Assembly (NCBI RefSeq): GCF_004358325.1 | Contig: NZ_CP037940.1 | Coordinates: 2,852,001-2,916,000, forward strand | Source of the DNA: Periweissella cryptocerci | GTDB taxonomy: Bacteria > Bacillota > Bacilli > Lactobacillales > Lactobacillaceae | Length of the DNA: 64,000 bases | Direction: 5' to 3' | Shown: piece by piece, positions 17,147-26,269 of the stretch | Numbering within the stretch: the first letter of the stretch is position 1 | How the letters are laid out: every line of letters begins with the position of its first letter | Notes under the pieces: model-generated | The model's input: only the letters and a program-made list of their open reading frames with translations | The model's database searches: none | Told to the model about the DNA's origin: nothing | Program-made: the position numbers and the translations under genes

Positions 17147-17796
17147 TGGAAAAGACGTATGAAGACTATTTCAAGGAGCTTGACAGTTACCTTAATCGCC
17201 TCACAGATGATGAGCGTGGGGATGTGATGAGTTATTATCAAGATTATGCCACCGATGGCAACTTGCATACTTATCGGGAAATCAGTGCGCAGATTGGGCT
17301 ACCTAAGCGATTGGCCAAGCAAATCTTAGCCGACTACTCTATTCAAATTGATGATGGACCCCGCCCAACGAATGAGACTTTGGTAAAAAGTTCTAAACGG
17401 CACGCACGGTTAATCTGGTTTATCATTTTGGGGCTGTTAGCTTCACCAGTAGCGTTGCCAGTGGCGGCGGTTTTAATTATTATATTAATGACGGTAATTA
17501 TTATCGTGGTAGCAGTTGCCATCGCAATCCTAGGTACTTTAGTAGCCGGATTCGTAACCGCCGTAAGCTTTGTGGTTGCGGGATTAGGTGTGCTCACACA
17601 ATCGGTTTCTACGGCATTATTTTTCATTGGGATTGGTATCGCCGGGATTGGGATTGCGTTGGTCGTTACCCCGATCTTTTGGCTATTGGTCAAAGCTATC
17701 TTTAAAGGTAGTGTGACATTTACCAAATGGATTGGTCGTAAATTTATTAAACGGACCAATACTAATGTTGAGAGTGAAAGTGAGGTAACCGCCTAA
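17143..17796 (+). CDS. DUF1700 (HAAS) membrane protein
   Basis: This 217-residue protein starts on an ATGA overlap. The N-terminal ~70 residues (YFKELDSYLNRLTDDERGDVMSYYQDYATDG, IGLPKRLAKQIL) are the HAAS domain of DUF1700 proteins. Four or so hydrophobic segments follow between residues about 85 and 190. PadR-DUF1700-DUF4097 operons are widespread in lactic acid bacteria and are associated with envelope stress; the exact function is unknown. It overlaps the next start by one base. Confidence 0.88.
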   Translation: MMEKTYEDYFKELDSYLNRLTDDERGDVMSYYQDYATDGNLHTYREISAQIGLPKRLAKQILADYSIQIDDGPRPTNETLVKSSKRHARLIWFIILGLLASPVALPVAAVLIIILMTVIIIVVAVAIAILGTLVAGFVTAVSFVVAGLGVLTQSVSTALFFIGIGIAGIGIALVVTPIFWLLVKAIFKGSVTFTKWIGRKFIKRTNTNVESESEVTA

Positions 17797-18620
17797 TGCG
17801 ATTTAAAAAAACGATTATTACAGGTGTGATTTTAATGGCTGCGGGGATGGCGCTGGTACTAGTTGTGCGAGGCAACAGTGACACAAAACGCACGATTACA
17901 TGGGATCATGGTTTCAAAATTGCACAGTATCAACGAAAAACAATCTCGCTTAATGATTTAAAGTCCGTTAAAATGGACTTAGACAATTTCGATGTTCAAG
18001 TTGTGCGCGGGTCTAAGCTAAATTTACAAATCAAAAGCCCAGCCGACGTTTTTCCAACTGTCACCGGAATTGATGATGGTCACTTGCAAATTATTGAAGA
18101 TAATAAACACACTGGTGATTTTAACCTTTCATTGGAAGCCTTAAGCGAGCAAGTGGTTTTAACTGTTCCAAAAAAGTATGAATTAAGCGATTTAATGCTA
18201 GAAACAGACAACGGGCGGTTATCGGTAGTCAACATCAAAGCACAACGGTCAAATTTTAAAACAGATAATGGCCGGATGCAGGTTACGAATAGTAAGTTAG
18301 GCGCGACTAAGATTAAGCAAGAAAACGGCTCAATCAACGTAACTAACACGGTGACTGGTGTACTGAACATGGAAAATGAAAACGGCTCAATTGAATTAGC
18401 CGACTTAACTTTACAAGGCCACAGTAGCATTGAAAATGAAAATGGCCGGATTAACGTGACAAATGCGAACGTTGATGGATACACAATTAACAGCGACAAT
18501 GGTACGATTAACGTTGATGGTAAGAAGCACTATAATCTCTACCACACACCAACGAATGGTGCGAATATGTTGAATATTGAAAACAGTAATGGGGATATCA
18601 CCGTTACGACGCATAATTAA
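17796..18620 (+). CDS. DUF4097 beta-helix surface protein (LiaG-like)
   Basis: This 274-residue protein has an N-terminal membrane segment (residues about 5-25) and then a repeated beta-strand pattern built on DNGRLSV, ENGSINV, ENGSIEL, ENGRINV and DNGTINV, typical of the DUF4097 adhesin-like right-handed beta-helix. It begins one base before the end of the DUF1700 stop (TAATG). It is likely exposed outside the membrane and works with the DUF1700 protein in envelope stress sensing; that role is inferred. Confidence 0.85.
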   Translation: MRFKKTIITGVILMAAGMALVLVVRGNSDTKRTITWDHGFKIAQYQRKTISLNDLKSVKMDLDNFDVQVVRGSKLNLQIKSPADVFPTVTGIDDGHLQIIEDNKHTGDFNLSLEALSEQVVLTVPKKYELSDLMLETDNGRLSVVNIKAQRSNFKTDNGRMQVTNSKLGATKIKQENGSINVTNTVTGVLNMENENGSIELADLTLQGHSSIENENGRINVTNANVDGYTINSDNGTINVDGKKHYNLYHTPTNGANMLNIENSNGDITVTTHN

Positions 18621-18641
18621 TGAATGAAATGAGGCTTAATG

Positions 18642-19619
18642 ATGGAATGGACAGAAGTTGATGTGAATACCACAAGTGAAGCGGTGGAAGCTGTTTCAAG
18701 TATTTTGACGGACTTGGGCGCAGCTGGGATTAAGATCGATGATGCCAATGACGTCTTGAACTATGAACGTGCCGATAAGAGCGTTTATATTAACTGGGAC
18801 GAAGTTGACCACCGCATGGAAGGGGCTGTAGTTACAGCTTACTATCCCGCATCAGTTTTTGTGCCGGAAATTTTACCAATTATTAAGCACAAAGTTACCC
18901 AACTGGCCGAATTTGGGTTGGATTATTTGCCAGGGACAGTCACAACGGCCGCTGTTGAAAATACAGAATGGGCAACGGCGTGGAAGAAATATTATCACGC
19001 AGTACGCTTGACGAACCGCTTGACGATTGTGCCTTCATGGGAAGACTACACTCCAGTGCAAGAACAAGAAAAATTGATTGTGCTCGATCCAGGAATGGCG
19101 TTTGGTACGGGAACACACCCAACGACCCGCGTAATGTTAGAAGCGCTTGAAATGGTCGTGCGGGGCGGTGAAAGCATGCTGGACGTTGGAACTGGTTCAG
19201 GAGTCTTAAGCATTGCCGCTAAGCACTTAGGTGTAGGTGATATCCATGCGACAGATATTGATGAAATCGCCGTGCGCAAAGCCCAAGAAAACCTCGACTT
19301 GAATCCAGTTGGTAAGGACATCAAGATTACTGCTTCGGACTTGTTGAAAGATGTCGCTGAGACGGAAGTTGATTTGATTGTTGCCAACATTCTGTCAGAA
19401 GTCTTGCACCCATTGATTCCGCAAGCGTGGGAAAAACTCCGTGACGGTGGTCTGTTCTTAACGAGCGGCATCATTGATGAAAAGTTCAACGAAATAAAGA
19501 CGGCTGAAGAGGCAATGGGCTTTGTCATTGACCAAACCCTTAAAATCGGCGATTGGTTTGGTATCATTGCACACAAACCAGCACCTGATGAAGTTAATGA
19601 ATTCACGGCACAAGGCTAA
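18642..19619 (+). CDS. prmA: Ribosomal protein L11 methyltransferase
   Basis: The second of two adjacent ATGs is preferred; GAGG lies 7 bases upstream. The 325-residue protein has the PrmA N-terminal domain and the SAM-binding core VLDPGMAFGTGTHPTTRVML, then MLDVGTGSGVLSIAAKHLGV and the VANILSEVL motif. It trimethylates ribosomal protein L11. It precedes rsmE, as in many Firmicutes. Confidence 0.97.
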   Translation: MEWTEVDVNTTSEAVEAVSSILTDLGAAGIKIDDANDVLNYERADKSVYINWDEVDHRMEGAVVTAYYPASVFVPEILPIIKHKVTQLAEFGLDYLPGTVTTAAVENTEWATAWKKYYHAVRLTNRLTIVPSWEDYTPVQEQEKLIVLDPGMAFGTGTHPTTRVMLEALEMVVRGGESMLDVGTGSGVLSIAAKHLGVGDIHATDIDEIAVRKAQENLDLNPVGKDIKITASDLLKDVAETEVDLIVANILSEVLHPLIPQAWEKLRDGGLFLTSGIIDEKFNEIKTAEEAMGFVIDQTLKIGDWFGIIAHKPAPDEVNEFTAQG

Positions 19620-19625
19620 TTAGCT

Positions 19626-19678
19626 GGGAAATAAAAAGACTGGGAAATAATCACCGTTATTAGGTCGTGTTATTTCCC
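19626..19678 (+). promoter_or_regulatory. Hairpin leader between prmA and rsmE
   Basis: GGGAAATAA occurs twice (19626-19634 and 19642-19650), and each copy can pair with TTATTTCCC at 19670-19678. No T-run follows the stem. It could be a weak terminator, processing site or a switch with two alternative pairings; only the pairing itself is seen. Confidence 0.45.
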
Positions 19679-19714
19679 GATTCTATACATAAATTATTAA
19701 TCGAGGTAAGTACG

Positions 19715-20452
19715 ATGCAACGTTATTTTTTAAAAACTCCAGTTGGAAAATCATTTGAATTGGATGACGATATTCAACACCATTTTGTCACGGTATTGCG
19801 GGCAGTTGAAGGCACTAAAGCGGAATTCGTACGGTCAGATCACACCGTGTTTATCGGTGCAGTTAGTGCGCTTACGACTGAAAAGACCGTAATCGACTGG
19901 GTTAATGATGTCGCCGTCGATGTCGAATTACCAGTGGAAACGACAATCATTGCGGGCTTGCCTAAAGGCGATAAGGCCGAATTAATTGTGCAAAAAGCGA
20001 CTGAATTGGGCGTGCACCATATTATTTTTGTCCCAACAAAGTGGAGCGTGGCAAAATGGAACGGCAAGGAAGCAAAAAAGGTTGCCCGATTACAAAAGAT
20101 TGCGGACGGCGCCGCAGAACAAGCACACCGCACAATTCAACCGGTAATTAGTTATGCTGATAACTTGCGGGATTTAATGGCTAATGATTATGATGTTAAA
20201 ATAGTGGCGTGGGAAGAATCAGCCAAACAAGGTGAACAATCAGCACTCACGGCGGCCTATCAACAACTGCAACCCGGTAATAAAATAGTGGCGGTCTTTG
20301 GTCCAGAAGGTGGCTTAACGCCCGAAGAAGTTGCAATTCTCAGCCAAAATGGTTACCAAGCAGCGGCATTAGGGCCACGGATTTTGCGCACGGAAACGGC
20401 ACCGTTATATTGGTTAAGCTCACTTAGCTTCTTTTTGGAACTTAATCGGTAG
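19715..20452 (+). CDS. rsmE: 16S rRNA (uracil-1498-N3)-methyltransferase
   Basis: The ATG at 19715 follows CGAGGTAAG. The 245-residue protein starts MQRYFLKTPVG, has the N-terminal PUA-like part, and a SPOUT methyltransferase core with ELIVQKATELGVHHIIFVPT, GPEGGLTPEE and LGPRILRTETAPLYW. It methylates U1498 of 16S rRNA. It follows prmA after the hairpin leader. Confidence 0.96.
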   Translation: MQRYFLKTPVGKSFELDDDIQHHFVTVLRAVEGTKAEFVRSDHTVFIGAVSALTTEKTVIDWVNDVAVDVELPVETTIIAGLPKGDKAELIVQKATELGVHHIIFVPTKWSVAKWNGKEAKKVARLQKIADGAAEQAHRTIQPVISYADNLRDLMANDYDVKIVAWEESAKQGEQSALTAAYQQLQPGNKIVAVFGPEGGLTPEEVAILSQNGYQAAALGPRILRTETAPLYWLSSLSFFLELNR

Positions 20453-20464
20453 TTCTGGTATAAT
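20435..20464 (+). promoter_or_regulatory. Promoter for the small membrane protein gene
   Basis: TTGGAA (20435-20440), an 18-base spacer, and an extended TGGTATAAT (TATAAT 20459-20464). The -35 lies inside the end of rsmE. Confidence 0.6.
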
Positions 20465-20498
20465 TACTATATAAGTTTTCGAGAGAACAGGTAGAGAT

Positions 20499-20897
20499 AT
20501 GCCAAAATTAATTAAGCGTTTACGACTTGAATTTATTGTCGTTGCGATAATTTTTGGAGCAATTATCCCAAAAGTCTGTAATGTAGCCGGTATGTCAGCG
20601 GCAACTAAGCAAATTTGGATTTTAGTTGTGTTGAATTTTATCGTGGCGACGGTTATTGGATTTTGGGCAAAAAAGGTCCACGCACCATGGTTGGTGATTA
20701 CCTTCATGCCGATTTTATTTGCATTAAGCAATTTTATATTCCATATTAATAATCACCAATATGCCTATTATCTGGCATTAACATATTTGGCTTTATCTGC
20801 ATTTGGTCGCTTCTCTGGCACCCGCGTTGAAGTCGATACCGATGACGACAACATCCCCGATTTAGTCGAGGGTGGCTTCAAGTCGAATATAGATTAG
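20499..20897 (+). CDS. Small multi-pass membrane protein of unknown function
   Basis: This 132-residue protein has four predicted membrane segments (about residues 11-29, 39-57, 63-82, 88-102) and a short acidic C-terminal tail (VEVDTDDDNIPDLVEGG). I do not recognise a named family. It has its own promoter within the end of rsmE and a terminator after it, so it is probably a single-gene transcript. Confidence 0.75.
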   Translation: MPKLIKRLRLEFIVVAIIFGAIIPKVCNVAGMSAATKQIWILVVLNFIVATVIGFWAKKVHAPWLVITFMPILFALSNFIFHINNHQYAYYLALTYLALSAFGRFSGTRVEVDTDDDNIPDLVEGGFKSNID

Positions 20898-20902
20898 CTA
20901 AG

Positions 20903-20929
20903 AAACTCTCGGATTGCCGGGAGTTTTTC
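20903..20929 (+). terminator. Terminator before priA
   Basis: AAACTCTCGG and CCGGGAGTTT form a stem with a TTTTT tail. Confidence 0.85.
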
Positions 20930-20976
20930 GTTTACATAGCTATGATTACTAAAGTTATATTATAGGGGGGACACAA

Positions 20977-23391
20977 ATGGAAGAACTTGCACAAGTGGTG
21001 GTTGATGTTCCAACGATGCAGACTAACCAACCATATACGTATGCCATCCCTGCTGAGTTTCGCGAGCGCCTAACACCTGGAATGCGGGTAGTTGTACCGT
21101 TTGGTAAAGGCAGCCGGGTCATCCAAGGTTTTGTCGTTGGTTTTATCAACCAAAGCGATTATGAAGGTGAATTAAAAGCTATTACAAGTATCGTCGATTT
21201 ATATCCCGTTTTGAACGATGAATTGCTTGATCTATCAGCTTGGCTAGCACAGCTATCATTTGCCTTTCGAATCAGTGTCTTACAGACGATGCTGCCGAAC
21301 GTGATGCGCGCAAAATACACTAAGTACGTTCGGGTAATTGACGAAATTGACGAAGATGTTCTGTTCTCAATTTTTCACGGCCAAGATGAAATTGAATTCG
21401 ACGAAGCACAAATGGAACCGGCAACCGTTTCTAAATTACTGGATTTACGGAAACACAATCAAGTCGAAGTCAGTTATCAAGTGGGGAATCGCGCCCGCGT
21501 TAAAACAACACTCGGTATTCAACCGCTGTTGGAATTTGAAGCCTATGAAGAAGAACGGGCGGGATTAACTAAAACGGCCGCCAAACAAAGTACTTTAATT
21601 TCATACTTACAAACGTTAAAACCGACAGATGTTATCGCTAAGAAAACAGTCAGCGAAGTCACGGGCTTAAGCGATGCAATCATTACGACCGGCGAAAAAA
21701 AGGGTTGGTTAGCGAAGGTACCGATGGAAACATATCGGGATCCAATGAAAGACTATGATATTCAAGCTACCACGCCACTCGAACTGCAAGCGACGCAAGC
21801 AGAGGCACTAGCAGCGATTAATGCGGCCGATGGTACTGCCAAAACTTTCTTATTAGAAGGGGTAACCGGATCCGGTAAAACCGAAGTTTACTTGCAAGCA
21901 ATTGCCAATGTGTTAGCGGAAGGTAAAACTGCCCTCATGCTCGTCCCCGAAATCTCATTAACACCGCAGATGATGCGGCGGGTTCGTGGACGTTTTGGGG
22001 CGGCCGTTGCTGTGTTGCACTCCGGCTTATCAGATGGTGAACGCTTTGATGAATGGCGCCGCATTGAACGTGGTGAAGCACGCGTCGTCGTTGGTGCGCG
22101 GTCAGCGGTTTTTGCTCCATTAGAAAACATTGGCCTCATCATTATGGATGAAGAACACGAAACAACGTACAAACAAGATGAAAATCCGCGCTACCACGCT
22201 CGCGATGTTGCGGCATGGCGGAGCGCGTATCATAATGCGCCGCTAGTCCTTGGTTCAGCAACCCCATCATTAGAGTCACGGGCTCGTGCTGAAAAGGGTG
22301 TCTATGAGTTGTTGTTGATGCCCAATCGCATTAACAATCACCCGATGCCCACCGTCCAAGTCGTCGACATGCGCCAAGAAATTATCAACGGTCCGGAGTC
22401 TAATTTTTCAACTGACTTACTGGCGGCAATTCAAGACCGCATTTCTAAAGGCGAACAATCTGTTTTGATGCTTAATCGGCGGGGCTTTTCAAGTTTTGTG
22501 ATGTGTCGTGATTGTGGCTTTGTGTTGGAATGTCCCAATTGTGATATCGGTTTAACGTTGCACATGGACACAAAATCGATGAAGTGCCACTACTGTGGGC
22601 ATGAGGAAGCAATTCCACATCAATGCCCAAACTGTCAATCGAACGCAATTCGTTACTACGGTACTGGTACGCAAAAAGTTGAACAAGAATTGCAAGAATT
22701 AATTCCCGGCGCTAAAATTGTGCGCATGGATGCTGATACAACCCGTAAGAAGGGTGCGCATGATAAAATGTTAACGGCCTTTGGTAATCACGAATATGAT
22801 ATTCTTTTGGGAACTCAGATGATTGCAAAAGGTTTAGATTTTCCAGACGTGACGCTAGTCGGGGTTTTGAACGCTGATACATCGTTAGGATTGCCCGATT
22901 TTCACGCGGCTGAGCGCACGTTTCAGTTGTTGACCCAAGTATCTGGTCGAGCAGGGCGTGCCGATAAACTCGGTGAAGTATTCGTCCAAACATTTAATCC
23001 CGAACATTATGCGATTAAACTTGCGCAAATGCATGACTACGAGCGCTTTTTCAGAACGGAAATGCAGATGCGGCATGCTGCTAAGTACCCACCTTATTAT
23101 TTCACGATTAAGATTCAAGCAAGTCATGCGGAAGAACGGGAAGCCGCCTTGAAGATGAGTCAGGTGGGGCGCTGGTTAAAGAACCAACTCGGCACAGATG
23201 CAATTATGTTGGGACCAACACCACGTTCAATTGCACGCATTAACAACCGATATTATTATCAGATTGTGCTAAAATATCGACAACCAGAAGAATTAGATGC
23301 CGCCTTGAGTGAATTACTCGAACGCGCGCAAAGTGAGGCGAAACACGGGCTACAATTAAGTATTGACCGTGAACCGCTATCATTTATGTAA
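20977..23391 (+). CDS. priA: Primosomal replication restart helicase PriA
   Basis: This 804-residue protein has the full PriA layout: an N-terminal DNA 3'-end-binding domain, Walker A GVTGSGKTEVYLQ (about residue 295), DEEH box, SATPS motif III, and the zinc site CRDCGFVLECPNCDIGLTLH with CHYCGH and CPNC. The helicase C-terminal part carries GTQMIAKGLDFPDVTLVGVL and QVSGRAGR. It reloads the replisome at stalled forks. AGGGGGGAC provides the ribosome-binding site. Confidence 0.97.
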   Translation: MEELAQVVVDVPTMQTNQPYTYAIPAEFRERLTPGMRVVVPFGKGSRVIQGFVVGFINQSDYEGELKAITSIVDLYPVLNDELLDLSAWLAQLSFAFRISVLQTMLPNVMRAKYTKYVRVIDEIDEDVLFSIFHGQDEIEFDEAQMEPATVSKLLDLRKHNQVEVSYQVGNRARVKTTLGIQPLLEFEAYEEERAGLTKTAAKQSTLISYLQTLKPTDVIAKKTVSEVTGLSDAIITTGEKKGWLAKVPMETYRDPMKDYDIQATTPLELQATQAEALAAINAADGTAKTFLLEGVTGSGKTEVYLQAIANVLAEGKTALMLVPEISLTPQMMRRVRGRFGAAVAVLHSGLSDGERFDEWRRIERGEARVVVGARSAVFAPLENIGLIIMDEEHETTYKQDENPRYHARDVAAWRSAYHNAPLVLGSATPSLESRARAEKGVYELLLMPNRINNHPMPTVQVVDMRQEIINGPESNFSTDLLAAIQDRISKGEQSVLMLNRRGFSSFVMCRDCGFVLECPNCDIGLTLHMDTKSMKCHYCGHEEAIPHQCPNCQSNAIRYYGTGTQKVEQELQELIPGAKIVRMDADTTRKKGAHDKMLTAFGNHEYDILLGTQMIAKGLDFPDVTLVGVLNADTSLGLPDFHAAERTFQLLTQVSGRAGRADKLGEVFVQTFNPEHYAIKLAQMHDYERFFRTEMQMRHAAKYPPYYFTIKIQASHAEEREAALKMSQVGRWLKNQLGTDAIMLGPTPRSIARINNRYYYQIVLKYRQPEELDAALSELLERAQSEAKHGLQLSIDREPLSFM

Positions 23392-23443
23392 TAACAGCAA
23401 CAAATATAACCGTAGCACCTTACCATGGAGGAATTAAATTAGT

Positions 23444-24388
23444 ATGACATCAATCGTATTTATGGGAACACCAGCATTTTCAGCACCAATCTTAACTGCC
23501 TTAGTCGAAAACGGCTATGATGTGCAAGCAGTTGTGACGCAACCAGACCGCAAAGTTGGTCGCAAGCATGTTTTAACACCAACGCCGGTTAAGGAAGTTG
23601 CACTGAAGTATGACATCGAAGTTTTACAACCTGAAAAAATCAGCGGCTCACCTGAAATGGAACGGGTGATTGAGCTTAATCCGGATTTCATTGTCACCGC
23701 CGCTTTTGGTCAATTCTTGCCAACGAAATTGTTAAAGGCCGCCAAAATCGGCGCAATTAACACACACGCGTCACTCTTACCTAAGTATCGTGGTGGTGCA
23801 CCTGTGCATTATGCAATCATGAACGGGGATGCTGAAACTGGGGTCTCAATTATGTACATGATTAAGCAAATGGATGCCGGTGACATTATTTCCGTCGCCA
23901 AGACGTCAATTTTGCCAACCGATAACGTGGGGACGATGTTTGATAAGTTGAGTCTCGTTGGGCGTGATTTGTTATTGGCAACTTTGCCAACTTTGATTGA
24001 TGGGACGGCCAAACCAGTCGCACAAATCGAAGCCGACGCCACATTCTCACCAAACATTCAACCGGCTCAAGAACAACTTGACTTCACGCGTAGTGCACAA
24101 CAATTGGATTACCATGTGCGTGGGTTGTTCCCATTCCCAACTGCATATATGCTGTTGAATGGCGAACGGACGAAAGTGCAAGGCGTGTCGGTTGTTGCAG
24201 AATCAACTTCCGCTGAACCAGGTACGGTCGTCAAGAAAACGAAACACGAATTATGGATTGCAGCTGGTGAACACTCAATCTTAAGCATTGACCAACTCCA
24301 ACCAGCTGGTAAGCCAAAGATGAGTGTGACCGATTTCTTAAATGGTAATAAAGCAGAATTTGCAGAAGGTGATCAGGTGATCTTTTAA
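23444..24388 (+). CDS. fmt: Methionyl-tRNA formyltransferase
   Basis: This 314-residue protein has the formyltransferase core (MTSIVFMGTPAFSAPIL, then INTHASLLPKYRGGAPVHYAIMNGD with the catalytic Asn/His, and MDAGDI) and the C-terminal OB domain. It formylates initiator Met-tRNA. GGAGGAATTAAATTAGT precedes the ATG. Its stop overlaps the rsmB start (ATG inside TAATG). Confidence 0.97.
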   Translation: MTSIVFMGTPAFSAPILTALVENGYDVQAVVTQPDRKVGRKHVLTPTPVKEVALKYDIEVLQPEKISGSPEMERVIELNPDFIVTAAFGQFLPTKLLKAAKIGAINTHASLLPKYRGGAPVHYAIMNGDAETGVSIMYMIKQMDAGDIISVAKTSILPTDNVGTMFDKLSLVGRDLLLATLPTLIDGTAKPVAQIEADATFSPNIQPAQEQLDFTRSAQQLDYHVRGLFPFPTAYMLLNGERTKVQGVSVVAESTSAEPGTVVKKTKHELWIAAGEHSILSIDQLQPAGKPKMSVTDFLNGNKAEFAEGDQVIF

Positions 24389-25740
24389 TGGGTAAGGCAA
24401 AATTACATTCAGCGCGTGGCTTAGCAGTCAGCACGTTAGAAATTATCAAAAACGGAGCGTACTCTAACCTCCAATTAAACGCAGCAATTCAACACTCAAA
24501 GCTGGAAGAACGTGATGTCCACTTATTTACGACCATTGTTTATGGGGTCATTCAACACCGTTTGACATTGGAATATTGGTTGAAGCCATTTGTTAAGCAA
24601 CCCCAAAAGATGCAACCATGGGTACGTGAATTACTTTACACTGCATTATTCCAAATGAAATACCTGGATAAGGTACCTAATCACGCCATTTTTGATGAAT
24701 CAATCGAAATCGCGAAGGCTCGAGGACATGAAGGCCAACGTCGTTTTGTCACAGGGGTCTTACACCAAATCGACCGCGACGGTGTGCCTGATTTCAACAC
24801 AATCAAGGATCCCACGGAACGTTTATCAATTGAAACGAGCTTACCAGTTTGGATGTTAGAAGAATTGACCAAGGAAGTTGGTTTAGCTAAAGCCGAATCA
24901 ATCGCGCGTTCAATTAATAATGCACCAGCACAGTCAGCACGGGTTAACCGGGCTGTTTCAGATATTGAAAATGCGACGGATCAATTGATTGCAGATGGCT
25001 TTGAAGTGCAACAATCACCAGTAGCACCAGATGGCTTATTGTTGAATGGTGGTTTTGTCGCTGGCTCAGCAGCATTTGCTAATGGTACGGTAACCTTACA
25101 AGATGAATCAGCAATGTTAGTGGCACCAGCCATGCAGATTACCGATCCTAGTATGAAAGTCTTGGACGCATGTGCCGCTCCCGGTGGTAAAACAACGCAA
25201 ATTGCCACGTACTTAGATCACGATTTGGGTGGCCAAGTGGATGCTTTTGACATCCACGAACACAAAGTTCAGTTAATTCGGAACAACGCTGAACGCCTCT
25301 TTGTCCGTGACCGGGTCTTTGCCACCGCAATGGACGCACGGTTACTAGGTGACAAGTACGAAAATGAAGTTTTTGATCGTGCTTTGATTGATGCGCCATG
25401 TTCTGGTTTTGGTTTATTACGTCGTAAACCTGAAATTCGTTACGAAAAAACATTGCAAGACAGCCAAAACTTACAAAAAATCCAATTAGCACTTTTGGAT
25501 TCAGTAGCCCCATTGGTCAAAATTGGCGGCTTATTGACGTATTCAACTTGTACCATCTTACGTTTAGAAAATGATGATGTGGTCAACACATTCTTGGCTA
25601 AGCACCCGGAATACGAATTAGAAACAACGTTTACAGAAAATAATTTAAAAGCGGACCGCGACACGAAGACATTAACGATTTACCCAGATGACTTCAACTC
25701 AGATGGTTTCTTCATCGCTTCACTAAAGCGCGTGAAATAA
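24388..25740 (+). CDS. rsmB: 16S rRNA (cytosine-967-C5)-methyltransferase
   Basis: This 450-residue protein has the N-terminal NusB-like domain (residues about 5-145) and the RsmB SAM domain: VLDACAAPGGKTTQIA, DAPCSGFGLLRRKPEIR and YSTCTI, whose Cys is the catalytic nucleophile. It is translationally coupled to fmt. The priA-fmt-rsmB order is typical of lactobacilli, where stp, prkC and rsgA often follow; here a repeat and a helicase module follow instead. Confidence 0.97.
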   Translation: MGKAKLHSARGLAVSTLEIIKNGAYSNLQLNAAIQHSKLEERDVHLFTTIVYGVIQHRLTLEYWLKPFVKQPQKMQPWVRELLYTALFQMKYLDKVPNHAIFDESIEIAKARGHEGQRRFVTGVLHQIDRDGVPDFNTIKDPTERLSIETSLPVWMLEELTKEVGLAKAESIARSINNAPAQSARVNRAVSDIENATDQLIADGFEVQQSPVAPDGLLLNGGFVAGSAAFANGTVTLQDESAMLVAPAMQITDPSMKVLDACAAPGGKTTQIATYLDHDLGGQVDAFDIHEHKVQLIRNNAERLFVRDRVFATAMDARLLGDKYENEVFDRALIDAPCSGFGLLRRKPEIRYEKTLQDSQNLQKIQLALLDSVAPLVKIGGLLTYSTCTILRLENDDVVNTFLAKHPEYELETTFTENNLKADRDTKTLTIYPDDFNSDGFFIASLKRVK

Positions 25741-25753
25741 TGGCTCTATTCCA

Positions 25754-26127
25754 TCTGACGTGGGATTGAATAAAATTGGCCACTGCGTGCCAGTAAATTA
25801 CTTGGCGCACCGCGCTGGAAGCAACCTCCCAAGCCAAAGTGCGGTCTTGGTCGGTTCGGACAAGCTGGGAGTCTAAGGAATAAATTCCTAAGACTCCTCA
25901 TCTTATCCTCAGCGACGATATGTGTTACACACGTATCGCCCCAGTCGTGGTGTAAAGGCTGCGCCCGCCAAGCAATTTGCTGGCACTACGTTAGTTAGGA
26001 ATAATACTCGAACTAGCAAAAATAGTTACCTACTACAGACTGCAGTGGCATGGGAAAAAACAGCACTGAAAAATGAACCTCAGTAGTTTGATGATTGAAA
26101 AGTGTAGAAATGACAATTCCGCGCTAG
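25754..26127. repeat. Dispersed intergenic repeat, copy A (long, structured)
   Basis: This 374-base block fills most of the 529-base gap after rsmB. It starts TCTGACGTGGGATTGAATAA and ends AATTCCGCGCTAG, the shared ends of the family. Its middle is unusually rich in stems: GAGTCTAAGGAA with TTCCTAAGACTC (25869-25896), CGATA.GTGT with ACAC.TATCG (25916-25938), and CTCCCA with TGGGAG around 25826-25871. No gene was seen in the gap. A structured RNA is possible. Confidence 0.7.
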
Positions 26128-26269
26128 AATAGATCGAACCGAAATAATTATTGTTAAGCGGTTGTGCACCTACCCCATTGTTTATGCTAGATAATTAACA
26201 CAAAGTAAATTTTAATGGTCGGTAGTATGCCGACCGTACATAGTTCACCAATTAAGAAAGGGAGTAGCG

